From: Meandrina meandrites
Taxonomy: Eukaryota; Cnidaria; Anthozoa; Scleractinia; Meandrinidae
Assembly: GCA_963693305.1 (NCBI GenBank)
Contig: OY855913.1
Span: 14,129,522-14,193,521, forward strand
Direction: 5' to 3'
Length of the DNA: 64,000 nucleotides
Numbering within the stretch: the stretch's first letter is position 1; the number at the start of each line of letters is the position of its first letter. The position numbers were made by a program, and so were the translations under genes. Shown here piece after piece: positions 59,901-61,509 of this stretch. The notes under the pieces were generated by a model. That model was not told the DNA's origin. It searched no databases and saw nothing but the letters and a program-made list of their open reading frames with translations.

Positions 59901-61196
59901 ATTAATACATGTTACTAATGTGTCTTAGCTAAAGTATGATAATAAGCTTCATGCACACAAGAAGCACTGATGACCAATAGCCCTTTCACATTAAAATTAC
60001 TTCACACCAGACAATAAACATGTTTTCTATCAAGTAAAGTGATTCAAATTGAACTGAAAAACTGCAAGATGAAAGAAGATACTTTACCTTTGGCAAGCTT
60101 GAAATATTCTCTTGAATATCAATAAGTGTCAAAGGTTTTAGCACAGCTGATGTATTTGTTTTATTTTCTCTGTGAATGCTGACAGCTTTTGACTGTTTAT
60201 CTCCAAGTAAACCTGTACAATGTGATATAAAAAGTCCTCTAAAAGGAGAAATTTAAATTTTTAAAAGGGCCAACGGACAAGGAAAGGAACAGGATCCTGG
60301 TGGATCTAATCAGCAAAATGCGGGATACAAGCAACTGCCTTTCTGTTTTTCAGTTGCCATATGTAATTATGTAATTGTGTGACATAAAGAGACATGTATG
60401 TTAAAGCAATATTTAGCCCTGTTCAGTACTGTCACCCAGCAAAGGGGGGCTGATATCCAGGGGGGGGGGGGGGGGGAGGGGCTTATAAGCAGCAATTTAC
60501 AGTATACATATTTAAGTACTTCTAATCATTTCTGTTGTGTATTCCAACTTTGCATGTACAGTTCTACCCGACAAACTTCGTCTGCAGACTCCATATCTAA
60601 ATCTTCAGTGACATAACAAATTATCATAAAGTAAACAAGGCCATGAGCAAGTTATTTAAACTGATGTCCACACATAGTTAATACAAGTAGAAACAACTGA
60701 ATTAAAGCAAGTAAAAAATAAATTCTTTCATTGCCATAGATAAAATGTACATTGTAGCCTGAAGGAACAAACAACAAAATTTGAACTAACTCCACTGTTA
60801 ATGGTTCATGAAGCTAATGTAGAACAATGTGAATCAGTCCCATAACGTCTCATTCAAATTAATTCCACAGTTTTTATTTCAAACTCAGCCTTGTGGAAGT
60901 GTCATTTTTAACCAGCTAGGTGTTTAGGTACAGCTGTAGCCAATTACCCTATACAGTAAAACAGCAGCGTAATTATGGAAACCAAATAGCCTCAGGCATC
61001 CTCCAAGGCACGAAGAGGATAAGTAAATGATGCTATTTGCAAAAACTGTAATCAGTAAGAAAGAAATTTTGACTGTTGATTGGTAGCATCCCATCCCAGC
61101 TCATTCTGTGGTGAATGGTACAATATAATTATGTGGCATCTTAAACTTACCCTCTGAAAGCAAAACATCCACATTCTTCACATGCACAGATGCTGT
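2857..61196 (-). CDS. BLTP2: BLTP2 bridge-like lipid transfer protein (41 exons, both ends outside window)
   Basis: This is a multi-exon gene on the minus strand. Known of the family: BLTP2/KIAA0100 (Hobbit, SABRE, FMP27) is a very long rod of repeating beta-groove (RBG) modules, anchored in the ER by its N-terminus, that moves lipids at ER-plasma membrane contacts. Seen here: 41 GT-AG exons with compatible phases encode about 1,430 residues in the order of the animal protein. Landmarks are DDPFEVKLRDNY, a coiled coil ending EEKNSQIYIHRSQ, TPMRTALLTWEFQGLDL, the FMP27-type LRDFP...GAEQ block, NPYDTTERMQWEW, GDPNDHHSV, VHDSYAAFRSQNL, TNRRIAFGLFEAY and GIESEGCVLVAAG. The first ~135 residues (membrane anchor) and roughly the last quarter are not found and should lie outside the window. 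Introns total about 54 kb and are packed with mobile elements. The assignment rests on remembered family sequence; no search was run. Confidence 0.93.
3662..3752 (-). CDS. BLTP2: BLTP2 exon 40 of window
   Basis: 91-nt exon encoding GTGEHEQVTEAHLHGVALST then ASDVVEDKWH, equivalent to [22 protein letters not shown]. Donor CACA|gtgagt leaves phase 1, which exon 41 completes to Ile. Confidence 0.9.
4027..4265 (+). mobile_element. tRNA-derived SINE, degraded
   Basis: The head GTGGCCTGATGGTTAGCATG resembles a pol III A box and a GTGTGAGCC-type B box follows, then the SINE body (gttcttgggcagtgcctctc) ending gtggctcgtagagcccgagg. It shares the layout of the better copy at 39.27 kb. It lies in the exon 39-40 intron. 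Confidence 0.65.
4850..5260. repeat. Dispersed repeat with degenerate 'gatacttttgttt' units
   Basis: Several diverged tandem units of the form gtaacatgatacttttgttt occur at 4920-5065, followed by gtacacctgaagtatttgtt. The same two parts occur together at about 56150-56660, so this is one dispersed family, probably a non-autonomous element. No coding content is seen. Confidence 0.6.
5261..6005. other. Intron sequence, nothing recognised except simple repeat
   Basis: Unannotated intron. It contains a (GACT)n tract at about 5934-5956 and a small palindrome gagttatttttgaaaaaataactc-like at 5982-6004. No coding similarity seen. Confidence 0.5.
6005..6085 (+). mobile_element. 3' part of a tRNA-derived SINE
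   Basis: ccatcccatccagggggtgg followed by gggagtagaaatgctcctag matches the body of the SINE at 39.27-39.59 kb in the same orientation. The tRNA head is absent, so this is a truncated copy. Confidence 0.65.
6184..6300 (-). CDS. BLTP2: BLTP2 exon 39 of window
   Basis: 117-nt exon (39 codons) encoding DDEKGSLNSTVKARSASVTN then MLQKLVMEKEIKFVAFAEE, matching [20 protein letters not shown]. Acceptor tcttag... reads ctttag, donor gtacag. A SINE tail starts about 100 bp downstream of the donor. Confidence 0.95.
6635..6700 (-). CDS. BLTP2: BLTP2 exon 38 of window
   Basis: 66-nt exon encoding VLKKNLSADALKFIIVDKKG then KQ. VLKKNLSADALK matches VLKRNLSTEALKGL of animals. Acceptor ttcatag, donor gtaaat, phase 0 on both sides. 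Confidence 0.95.
6789..7719 (-). repeat. 33-bp minisatellite made of a BLTP2 exon end plus splice donor
   Basis: About 28 tandem units follow the exon-37 donor. Each is 33 bp except one of 36 bp near 7110. On the minus strand each unit runs from a GT donor through TGCTACAGTGTTTATGC to AATGCACAG and the next GT. Counting the first one, 29 CAG|GT sites are present: 25 GTGAGC, 3 GTGACC, 1 GTATGC. The whole array is one open frame, repeat VSCYSVYANAQ with A/T/S, N/D-free and Q-final variants (YANVQ, YANIQ, YTNAQ), ending at a stop near 6726. Because 33 is divisible by 3, every donor leaves the same phase 0 for exon 38. Confidence 0.95.
7719..7820 (-). CDS. BLTP2: BLTP2 exon 37 of window (up to first of 29 donors)
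   Basis: 102-nt exon from catag to the first CAG|GTGAGC. It encodes NYNHRLVCHDLKGAWTLTNR then RIAFGLFEAYTNAQ; WTLTNRRIAFGLFEAY matches WTTTNRDIAFGLYDGY. Spliced here, the protein reads ...FEAYTNAQ-VLKKNL, the same spacing as GLYDGYKKAA-VLKRNL in animals, so this is probably the ancestral donor. Downstream the exon end and donor are tandemly repeated (separate entry), so the true 3' end may vary. Confidence 0.9.
8070..8165 (-). mobile_element. tRNA-like SINE head
   Basis: On the minus strand TAGCTCAGTGGTTAGAGCAT (A box) is followed 35 bp later by GGGTTCAACTT (B box). It is not embedded in a foldable tRNA with clean acceptor stem, so a SINE-derived copy is more likely than a gene. Confidence 0.6.
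8745..8830 (-). mobile_element. tRNA-like SINE head, second copy
   Basis: Minus strand: TTTAGCTCAGTGGTTACAGA then GGTTTCAACTCC. Same layout as the copy 650 bp away, more degraded. Confidence 0.5.
9069..9141 (-). CDS. BLTP2: BLTP2 exon 36 of window
   Basis: 73-nt exon encoding LEYTRQDTSKKQETFVDGPS then PDLQ. Phase completes the Arg codon left by exon 35. The 9301-11167 inverted-repeat element lies just upstream in the intron between these two exons. Confidence 0.8.
9301..11167. mobile_element. 1.87-kb element with ~620-bp terminal inverted repeats
   Basis: The left arm (9301 to about 9920) reads CACAGGTAGACCAAGCATG... and the right arm (about 10537 to 11167) is its reverse complement with few mismatches. 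Both copies are flanked by GTTTGTG (9294-9300 and 11168-11174), a 7-bp target duplication. The ~600-bp centre is AT-rich with no coding signal. The mirror-image open frames in the two arms are shadows of the repeat. It is a non-autonomous DNA transposon of uncertain superfamily lying in the BLTP2 exon 35-36 intron. Confidence 0.9.
11313..11365 (-). CDS. BLTP2: BLTP2 exon 35 of window
   Basis: 53-nt exon encoding VSSIDLEPTKYYLLAAA, ends in phase 2. Two acceptors lie next to each other; only attcag|GTTAGT keeps the frame with exon 34. Weakly conserved position in the family. Confidence 0.75.
11640..11755 (-). mobile_element. tRNA-derived SINE head
   Basis: Minus strand: TAGCTCAGTTGGTAACAGCA then GGTCATGAGTTCGGCTC, followed by tttttcaagctttttcaggc, a typical SINE body start. 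Pol III A and B boxes are recognisable. Confidence 0.7.
11908..12178 (-). CDS. BLTP2: BLTP2 exon 34 of window (largest exon)
   Basis: 271-nt exon from attgcag to gtgggt. It encodes EVSLSLQFPEFSVWYWGSFT, QQRGFELSLGSGYLETTYS and onward to PAADWSAAKLRSELLDVTCH and an acidic end. It matches LQVHYWASFAQQRGIQIE...[22 protein letters not shown]. Confidence 0.96.
12740..12975 (+). mobile_element. Penelope-like element relic: GIY-YIG endonuclease part
   Basis: Plus-strand frames read CKSCSFVYIGESKRSWNSR and, after a frame change, NDSAIKQHAETTEHNIHPNY then NAYSWNLCIPF. This is the GIY-YIG nuclease pattern (VYIG + Arg helix) with the xHxxxxxH tail found at the C-terminus of Penelope-like retroelements. 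It has at least one frameshift and is dead. Located in the exon 33-34 intron. Confidence 0.75.
13166..13260 (-). CDS. BLTP2: BLTP2 exon 33 of window
   Basis: 95-nt exon encoding AVVLWYVSRPTKRGTYFKRE then RVKKRSLGRHY, equivalent to TRPICRGKLF...KKKLGQHYK. Acceptor ttttag, donor gttggt. Confidence 0.93.
13344..13415 (-). CDS. BLTP2: BLTP2 exon 32 of window
   Basis: 72-nt exon encoding DYSQSDPPTLFMYASTFRWF then QKYQ, equivalent to QPRILLYSSTLRWMQNF. Acceptor tggcag, donor gtaaac. Confidence 0.93.
13757..13778. repeat. poly-C tract
   Basis: About 20 consecutive C. Similar G/C homopolymers occur at 38.29, 39.47, 40.48, 59.35 and 60.46 kb. Confidence 0.95.
14096..14176 (-). CDS. BLTP2: BLTP2 exon 31 of window
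   Basis: 81-nt exon encoding VHDSYAAFRSQNLTLDISLE then TGLCSKK; matches [21 protein letters not shown]. Acceptor cattag, donor gtttgt. Confidence 0.96.
14277..14373 (-). CDS. BLTP2: BLTP2 exon 30 of window
   Basis: 97-nt exon encoding TNMKWQCQGDPNDHHSVIQC then APDKIPQLAPNQ, equivalent to [21 protein letters not shown]. Acceptor ttgcag, donor gtatgt. Confidence 0.96.
14992..15395 (+). repeat. Direct tandem duplication, 204-bp unit, two copies
   Basis: The segment starting GTGGAGGGCTCGTGGCTGGG at 14992 recurs at 15196 with over 95% identity by eye, both ending near ctcattaacaagc. It is GC-rich against its surroundings and lies in the exon 29-30 intron. The open frame through it is a by-product. 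Confidence 0.9.
15594..15690 (-). CDS. BLTP2: BLTP2 exon 29 of window
   Basis: 97-nt exon encoding GRIVIEGDFDLHTRAASKYD then DRRVLHLPALKL. It matches VFKGDLDINVRTASKYDD...LHLPDLCM. Confidence 0.95.
16233..16371 (-). CDS. BLTP2: BLTP2 exon 28 of window
   Basis: 139-nt exon encoding MRLLYHGHLHLAINEWYLYF, then SASRNPYDTTERMQWEWRQ and AKFDWTNG. The NPYDTTE.M.WEW block is a family signature. Confidence 0.96.
16632..16687 (-). CDS. BLTP2: BLTP2 exon 27 of window
   Basis: 56-nt exon encoding NLSSPSRDASKPLPFFDK, equivalent to KPSADPSPPLPWWDK. Acceptor tttcag, donor gtatgt, phase 0 out. Confidence 0.9.
17020..17829. mobile_element. Tigger/pogo-like MITE
   Basis: Ends are CAGTGGAACCTC... and ...GAGGTTCCACTG, with subterminal cgttatatcgagg motifs repeated on both sides. 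TA precedes the left end. The terminal sequence is typical of Tigger-type (pogo, Tc1/mariner) elements. There is no transposase in its 810 bp. Confidence 0.8.
18270..18930. repeat. Dispersed repeat copy A (Harbinger-associated?)
   Basis: Segments such as gcagaagcgatgacg (18305) and ttagtcctttctaacggcc (18585) recur in diverged form at 25.67 kb and 28.85 kb. The family probably belongs to the same transposon whose Myb-like relic is at 26.2 kb. Confidence 0.5.
19340..19411 (-). CDS. BLTP2: BLTP2 exon 26 of window
   Basis: 72-nt exon encoding DMDTMEMAWGVDIEPVLAM then VSLAFG, equivalent to VVWGPCWDPAWTLIGQC. Acceptor cctcag, donor gtgaga. Confidence 0.9.
19746..19844 (-). CDS. BLTP2: BLTP2 exon 25 of window (FMP27-type block)
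   Basis: 99-nt exon encoding AKREAVVEIGKPWSNITISR then SLSSLKYFYDLKF, equivalent to [23 protein letters not shown]. The donor must be G|gtatgt; a GT a few bases earlier breaks the frame. Confidence 0.95.
19920..20124 (+). mobile_element. Non-LTR retrotransposon RT 3' tail relic
   Basis: Plus strand encodes MHWTPSGKRARRRPKETW, a stop, then QTVKKEVQASGVSWVELRKK and AKSRQQWRSLVKALCAQ. The GKR.RGRPK.TW...W......A.DR..WR..V.AL pattern is the standard C-terminal tail of many non-LTR reverse transcriptases. One in-frame stop (TGA, probably from CGA) shows it is inactive. It lies between BLTP2 exons 24 and 25, antisense to the gene. Confidence 0.85.
20236..20332 (-). CDS. BLTP2: BLTP2 exon 24 of window (FMP27-type block)
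   Basis: 97-nt exon encoding CCLRDFPQAIFTSHSVELKG then TLLGAEQIPADR. LRDFP...G.L.GAEQ is the hallmark of the FMP27/BLTP2 core. Acceptor ttttag, donor gtaatt. Confidence 0.95.
20870..21235 (-). mobile_element. Penelope-like RT relic
   Basis: Minus strand encodes MGSKLRPNYACLFVGYVKQR, then KPDLFKRHMDDVAGVASSTE (catalytic YIDD-type box, here HMDD) and, frameshifted, DDRISTSIHYKETGSHSYLN. This matches the RT core of Penelope-like elements, with several breaks. It sits about 200 bp from BLTP2 exon 23, same strand. Confidence 0.8.
21431..21506 (-). CDS. BLTP2: BLTP2 exon 23 of window
   Basis: 76-nt exon encoding PYPASGIKFTTLWCRTVQGK then LQSHK, equivalent to [23 protein letters not shown]. Acceptor aactag, donor gtttgt; it supplies exactly the phase needed between exons 22 and 24. 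Confidence 0.85.
21857..21996 (-). CDS. BLTP2: BLTP2 exon 22 of window
   Basis: 140-nt exon encoding TLYDQTPMRTALLTWEFQGL, then DLKVLADESYHDQEKAIEVM and KQLNSD. Near-identical in pattern to [21 protein letters not shown].ALAD.S of animals. Ends in phase 2. Confidence 0.96.
22000..23780. other. Intron 21-22, nothing recognised
   Basis: No exon, terminal repeats or coding similarity found. Small open frames on either strand at 22.2 and 23.4 kb lack support. Confidence 0.4.
23788..23858 (-). CDS. BLTP2: BLTP2 exon 21 of window (coiled coil)
   Basis: 71-nt exon encoding VKKEEELKRSLEEKNSQIYI then HRSQ, matching the family ending EEKN.EIYIQRSRR. Acceptor tttgtag, donor gtaagt. Confidence 0.94.
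24243..24339 (-). CDS. BLTP2: BLTP2 exon 20 of window (coiled coil)
   Basis: 97-nt exon encoding LLLDEMEQWSERQQLLAAKL then DEIRKRPGNLLT. It is the first half of the coiled coil that follows FEVKLxDNY in this family. Confidence 0.9.
24923..24982 (-). CDS. BLTP2: BLTP2 exon 19 of window
   Basis: 60-nt exon encoding NIAFEMEDDPFEVKLRDNYA, one of the most conserved family blocks (FEVKL.DNYE). It sits after the largest clean intron (7.4 kb), which holds the foldback element and Harbinger-like relic. Confidence 0.93.
25218..25253. repeat. 36-bp near-perfect palindrome
   Basis: tctcgtgtcgtcatgac is mirrored by gtcatgacgacacgaga with a 2-bp centre. Just after it, tttgctttgtgaggccgc and ttttcccgccatgtcaa each occur twice (25302-25380). 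It probably marks an end of a repeat element. Confidence 0.7.
26170..26560 (-). pseudogene. Myb/SANT-like DNA-binding protein relic (Harbinger-type)
   Basis: Minus strand reads KIKLWNDIYSLYKERCPESQ, a stop, then RQQNLEYDFKQLKQRSRSTG and EAGIQKIIEGFPYFDIFVEV. This is the trihelix/Myb-SANT pattern that accompanies PIF/Harbinger transposons (W...L...Y...KR....W..L). Stop codons and frame breaks make it a relic. It lies in the 7.4-kb intron between BLTP2 exons 18 and 19. Confidence 0.55.
26895..28757. mobile_element. Foldback-type DNA transposon with 9-bp target duplication
   Basis: Ends are inverted repeats starting GGGAGRGRACAAAACATGGA and extending about 100 bp. They consist of iterated near-palindromes GGTCCATGGACC separated by CCC runs. 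Both ends are flanked by CCTTCAGTT (26886-26894 and 28758-28766), a perfect 9-bp target duplication, which points to Mutator/foldback-type transposition. The interior is A/T homopolymer-rich beside the ends, holds a 109-bp foldback at 27265-27373, and shows no transposase. Confidence 0.9.
27265..27373. mobile_element. Foldback MITE nested in the 26895-28757 element
   Basis: agtcttcttcgcagccgttg at the left is mirrored by caacggctgcgaagtagact at the right. The arms are ~52 bp and the loop is ccagt. Arm identity is about 90%. Confidence 0.85.
29280..29423 (+). other. Small membrane-type ORF with ideal start context (unassigned)
   Basis: At 29314 the context CCGCCATGG is a perfect Kozak match. 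The 35-codon frame reads MDPERVIASIVALLFLIIAL then RIAVAMRESLLKGFS and stop: a charged start, one hydrophobic segment and a basic end. It could be the first exon of a transposon gene in the same Harbinger-like region, or chance. No downstream exon was identified. Confidence 0.3.
30693..31064. mobile_element. MITE with AAAGGGRCACTGTCAC ends
   Basis: Left AAAGGGGCACTGTCACGG is matched by the right-end reverse complement AAAGGGACACTGTCACCA. The flanks show TTAA on the left and TTGA on the right, so a TTAA-type target duplication with one change is possible. 370 bp, non-coding. Confidence 0.7.
31445..31705. repeat. Degenerate tandem repeat of a cgaatagt motif
   Basis: Many diverged copies of (c/a)gaatagt(a/c) at irregular 12-25 bp spacing. 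It lies in the intron between exons 18 and 19. The minus-strand open frames here result from the repetition. Confidence 0.6.
32418..32516 (-). CDS. BLTP2: BLTP2 exon 18 of window
   Basis: 99-nt exon encoding LVNVFKMLKSLHRKPKDES then YTEPLPPDLWIHFE. PLPPDL is shared exactly with the animal protein (VPLPPDLLLKVEHFSW). Acceptor ttctcag, donor gtgaat. Confidence 0.93.
33000..33069 (-). CDS. BLTP2: BLTP2 exon 17 of window
   Basis: 70-nt exon encoding IIQVEMMQVYFPFLFNFAVS then RDQ. It matches [22 protein letters not shown]. Acceptor ttaacag, donor gttagt, phases fit. Confidence 0.87.
33883..33974 (-). CDS. BLTP2: BLTP2 exon 16 of window
   Basis: 92-nt exon encoding TISIKRLAQVEEVLNVRQQ and ending KQLGTQSNTTW, equivalent to the helix LLPELEEMILHRNPFPAL. 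Donor gttagt; ends in phase 2 and is completed to Trp by the next exon. Confidence 0.82.
34614..34760. mobile_element. 147-bp foldback MITE
   Basis: gaaggtgatatgtgatcttt on the left mirrors aagatcacatatcaacttc on the right. The arms are about 63 bp with very few mismatches and the loop is ~20 bp. It lies between BLTP2 exons 15 and 16. Confidence 0.9.
35211..35322 (-). CDS. BLTP2: BLTP2 exon 15 of window
   Basis: 112-nt exon encoding SFGVECKSCSLSFESSSLDV and ending SLLFDNLSIFKLE, equivalent to LAAESVSLSRHGG...SIFNFKEVEV. Acceptor tttacag, donor gtgagc, phases 2 in and 0 out. Confidence 0.87.
35512..35697. mobile_element. Foldback MITE, ~186 bp
   Basis: ttttcttgtggttagctttt with ctgttggttag on the left mirrors ctaaccaacaaattaaagcc and aaccacaagaaaac on the right. 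The outer ends are TTTGGGCAGAATG and its inverse. Its arm motif recurs in tandem at 42.75-42.87 kb. Confidence 0.8.
35718..35960. repeat. Opposed (TAA)n and (TTA)n microsatellites
   Basis: (TAA)n at about 35718-35812, a 60-bp spacer, then (AAT)n switching into (TTA)n at about 35873-35952. The poly-Leu, poly-Ile, poly-Asn and poly-Tyr frames here are artefacts. Confidence 0.97.
36227..36356 (-). CDS. BLTP2: BLTP2 exon 14 of window
   Basis: 130-nt exon encoding MLDRMHVTGSDNDLSSQKGS and KLLNLTCNVTCFKLQMQTS. KLLNLTCNVTCFKL matches the family's RLLNLTLEVSTAKLTAF. Acceptor ttcacag, donor gtatat, phase 2 out. Confidence 0.88.
37059..37167 (-). CDS. BLTP2: BLTP2 exon 13 of window
   Basis: 109-nt exon encoding TCLISLKEVLISWDPTVHMA, then IHDRITEVTQDGTELK. 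It matches [21 protein letters not shown]. An earlier GT (after RITE) would break the frame with the next exon, so the donor chosen is AAAG|gttggt. Confidence 0.8.
39031..39117 (-). CDS. BLTP2: BLTP2 exon 12 of window
   Basis: 87-nt exon (29 codons) from ttccaag to gtatga. It encodes VPYKCGISAELENDLISIP and ends VATVSHSGHK. It occupies the place of the family's TPVLSLSMLSITYHSSI. A full tRNA-derived SINE lies 150 bp upstream in its leading intron. Confidence 0.75.
39273..39590 (+). mobile_element. tRNA-derived SINE, near full length
   Basis: The head has GCTGTGGCCTAATAGTTAGT (A box) and GGTTCAAGCCC (B box), followed by body landmarks gcgatggactagcatccc, a poly-G stretch of about 20, and gagtagcaatactcctagtc to gcagactttacc. 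It is the reference copy for the partial ones at 4.0 and 6.0 kb. It is a SINE, not a tRNA gene: the acceptor stem does not pair and the body is attached. Confidence 0.85.
39829..40438. mobile_element. Foldback-type element with ~10-bp target duplication
   Basis: Both ends read GGTGATGGACAAAAGACTGA then four to five iterations of (a/g)TGGACTACCC-like units, in inverted orientation (~110-bp arms). ATTCAGACTG flanks both sides (39819-39828, 40439-40448); GG follows it in both places, so 9-12 bp are possible. Inside is a 21-bp minisatellite. No coding content. Confidence 0.88.
40126..40246 (+). repeat. 21-bp minisatellite, about 6 units
   Basis: Unit CACTCYGGTTAGCCTACTATG, exact period 21, inside the 39829-40438 element. 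Confidence 0.9.
41638..41762 (-). CDS. BLTP2: BLTP2 exon 11 of window
   Basis: 125-nt exon encoding GVDSFMTRIDMAVMTATSI and onward to YGVKLCRLPGLDK. It follows the family stretch GASEVRLDTLAILGSAETS...IQGLVLAL. Acceptor gcacag, donor gtaaag, phase 0 out. Confidence 0.85.
42209..42271 (-). CDS. BLTP2: BLTP2 exon 10 of window
   Basis: 63-nt exon encoding ALDMDFRVSGVNLFYLGRLD, which matches WKVDLKVEDMNLFTLSAL, a typical RBG strand. Acceptor is tcctag, donor gtaaga; phases 1 in and 1 out fit both neighbours. Confidence 0.85.
42755..42875 (+). repeat. Tandem units related to the 35.5-kb foldback arm
   Basis: Three to four diverged units of gctaaccacaagaaaactgg + agtgaaa, the same motif as the arm of the foldback at 35512-35697. 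It directly precedes the telomere-like block. Confidence 0.65.
42902..43032. repeat. Interstitial telomere-type repeats, head to head
   Basis: CCCTAA-type units (42902-42953) change at ccctagggtta into TTAGGG-type units, many diverged, up to 43032. The unit matches the animal telomere TTAGGG. The location between BLTP2 exons 9 and 10 makes it interstitial. Confidence 0.85.
43265..43451 (-). CDS. BLTP2: BLTP2 exon 9 of window
   Basis: 187-nt exon encoding LSTELMEGTEIPASIRVTGD, then VSSLVIEWSHDVCRFLLKWF and a basic tail KSPKDAGKDKSTTTKSIG. It lines up with [23 protein letters not shown] of the animal protein. Phase 0 in, phase 1 out. Confidence 0.85.
44180..44330 (-). other. Possible LINE C-terminal fragment
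   Basis: Minus strand reads ALHWLPRKITSYHWLLKMCV then KINGLL, loosely like the LHWLPV..RI.FK...L..K.L.G motif at the end of many LINE RTs. Too short and diverged to be sure. Confidence 0.3.
44761..44921 (-). CDS. BLTP2: BLTP2 exon 8 of window
   Basis: 161-nt exon encoding NSYLYMDASESLLIEG and onward to SSSKHVWGRVLALGSCNIK, the last part matching the family's MHVWGEALVLDSFTLQG. To keep frame with exon 7 the acceptor must be the ctag ending at 44922, not the stronger-looking ttttttacag 17 nt upstream. Confidence 0.8.
45445..45617 (-). CDS. BLTP2: BLTP2 exon 7 of window
   Basis: 173-nt exon from tttgcag to gtatgt. It encodes SKQGILTMLPTELEVTNSVE and onward through HPHQNEQPLCRAVLTSLTGD to KMSTQ. 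Phase joins exon 6 (GG+A) and leaves phase 1. Similarity is modest but the position in the chain is right. Confidence 0.78.
46173..46339 (-). CDS. BLTP2: BLTP2 exon 6 of window
   Basis: 167-nt exon with acceptor cttcatag. It encodes LSCHYGTSALASMLYIDL, then VHYTHVQEEFSYWLEYFKS and onward to AYVDQG. It matches the IIHYRHQEFSHWLHLLAL strand of the animal protein. It starts in phase 0 and ends in phase 2. Confidence 0.88.
46340..47198. other. Intron 5-6, right part; nothing recognised
   Basis: No exon identified. The animal protein has about 50 more residues between exons 5 and 6, but no frame here or in 53600-54468 resembles them convincingly. Confidence 0.4.
47207..47438. mobile_element. hAT-like MITE
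   Basis: Inverted ends AGGCCCTGCCAGGG and CCCTGGCAGGGCCT. Flanks gtagagtg and cgagagtg match at 6 of 8 positions, which suggests an 8-bp duplication. Interior has several gacaagcgacatgg-type motifs, no coding. Confidence 0.75.
48230..49076 (-). pseudogene. piggyBac transposase, C-terminal part
   Basis: Continues the transposase after the insert: a short stretch with a stop, then KGFPKDL, PVSWYDNKGVYFLSTVHNP, LLKDYNKYMCGID, a stop in place of the usual residue before ADQ, RWPPRVVFHQMETSINNAF, and a Cys-rich end (CCVCSQ, IYCSTCQVHLRL, CWVDWHS), the C-terminal zinc-binding domain of piggyBac transposases. Confidence 0.9.
49077..52107. mobile_element. 3.03-kb TA-flanked element nested in piggyBac
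   Basis: Ends CCCTAGTAAAAATRGACCYG are inverted repeats. TA lies on both sides (49075-49076, 52108-52109). If one TA is kept, the piggyBac frame is restored across the junction, which confirms the borders. Both ends carry arrays of ggaattcc(g/a)g-type near-palindromes (49095-49440, 51735-52090). An inverted pair of segments with gggtaaattgtcgaggg lies at 49455-49600. The central 1.9 kb is non-coding as far as I can see. Possibly a Tc1/mariner-related non-autonomous element. Confidence 0.88.
52112..53372 (-). pseudogene. piggyBac transposase, N-terminal and catalytic part
   Basis: An acidic N-terminus (ESDGSESDFESSDSEDDS, at about 53320) leads into WSDDLFDFI, a stop, then WEAINDVAEIKAFFGLCLAI, another stop and MYWQRKFSLFEVNDWGDIMS. 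The DDE_Tnp_1_7 core follows: LRFCDE-like YLKFCDEE, LAIDEQMIPYCGR (first catalytic Asp region), GIKVWAMADATTGY and VVVTDNFYSSPSL (second Asp). The start codon is lost and two stops interrupt the frame. The nested element breaks it right after SPSL. Confidence 0.92.
54280..54425 (+). repeat. Degenerate ttggcaagattct repeats
   Basis: Direct and inverted copies of (t)tggcaagattct(c/t)gg occur six or so times. Likely a small repeat element in the exon 5-6 intron. Confidence 0.5.
54469..54536 (-). CDS. BLTP2: BLTP2 exon 5 of window
   Basis: 68-nt exon after a long pyrimidine tract (ttttcttttctttttg...ctatag). It encodes VNVKNTHSYKLCEWSRLRL and ends at TSK before gtactg. The incoming phase fits exon 4 exactly (a Gly codon is completed) and the W-x-L pattern resembles the family's HLTWTLKLL strand. 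Confidence 0.6.
55573..55682 (-). CDS. BLTP2: BLTP2 exon 4 of window
   Basis: 110-nt exon encoding KLVLGVNQIVSHLHSHEGTD and onward to DLSVQITG, with acceptor tttcag and donor gtaatt. It lines up with the ITVDVWTLHAELHEG stretch of the animal protein. It starts with one nucleotide completing an Arg codon and ends in phase 1. Confidence 0.75.
56150..56720. repeat. Second copy of the gatacctttgtt dispersed repeat
   Basis: aggatacctttataaacacg, aacataacacttttgtttgt and gtacacctggagtatttgtt follow in the same order as at 4850-5260. Confidence 0.6.
56960..57140 (+). repeat. Dispersed repeat copy (related to 59.05-59.20 kb)
   Basis: ggaagaataataccacaacg followed by gaaacaaatatatagtcttt matches ggaaggatagtaccagaagg and gaaacaaatatatagctttt at 59093-59150. 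Family unknown. Confidence 0.55.
57255..57477. mobile_element. Harbinger-like MITE with TTA duplication
   Basis: 223 bp with inverted ends AGCCTGGTTCACACTAGCGA, inner arms made of repeated gacataa motifs, and TTA on both sides (57252-57254, 57478-57480). The 3-bp TTA duplication fits PIF/Harbinger. Confidence 0.88.
57481..58388. other. Intron 3-4, nothing recognised
   Basis: No repeats with clear borders and no coding similarity. Confidence 0.4.
58389..58444 (-). CDS. BLTP2: BLTP2 exon 3 of window
   Basis: 56-nt exon encoding SVDLAVDVISVTFLNKEK, matching the VELSLALDLCLKV strand of the animal protein. Acceptor is ccttag and donor gtattt. It ends in phase 2, which the next exon completes. 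Confidence 0.7.
58445..60087. other. Intron 2-3: repeat fragments only
   Basis: Holds the dispersed repeat copy at 59060-59170 and a poly-C tract at 59349-59364. The remaining open frames have no recognisable content. Confidence 0.45.
60088..60236 (-). CDS. BLTP2: BLTP2 exon 2 of window
   Basis: 149-nt exon encoding GLFISHCTGLLGDKQSKAVS and onward to ENISSLPK before gtaaag. The frame only works with the second AG of a tandem AGAG acceptor; using the first AG runs into a stop. Similarity to the family is weak here, as expected for this poorly conserved region. Confidence 0.6.
61151..61196 (-). CDS. BLTP2: BLTP2 exon 1 of window
   Basis: 46-nt exon between ...tgcag and gtaag. It encodes TASVHVKNVDVLLSE and ends in phase 1. 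It resembles the FSIHVDAINIMVL stretch near residue 135 of the animal protein, so earlier exons must be upstream of 64000. It is short, but its phase joins the next exon. Confidence 0.65.
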
Positions 61197-61351
61197 CTGC
61201 ATTCATAAAAAAAATCAGAAAAACATGTTTGTGAAATGCACATAAATACCTCAAGGGTGCATTGTTTTCTATCACTGTTTAGAAGAATGCTAGTCAATCA
61301 TTGACTCAGCTTCCACACCCAGCTTTCAACTGAAGACGTGTAATAAATATA

Positions 61352-61384
61352 TCTTATTAGACGTTTTGTTGTGTAGTATCGCCA

Positions 61385-61421
<37 letters not shown>

Positions 61422-61475
61422 GTAGGGCGAGTCAAAATACAAACAACGAGTAAAAATTCTCGGCGATACTACACA

Positions 61476-61493
<18 letters not shown>
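61352..61493. mobile_element. 142-bp foldback MITE
   Basis: tcttattagacgttttgttg on the left mirrors caacaaaacgtctaataaga on the right; arms ~68 bp, loop ~6 bp. A second small palindrome, gagtacaaatatc/gatatttgtactc, lies at 61653-61683 and may belong to the same repeat. Confidence 0.85.
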
Positions 61494-61509
<16 letters not shown>

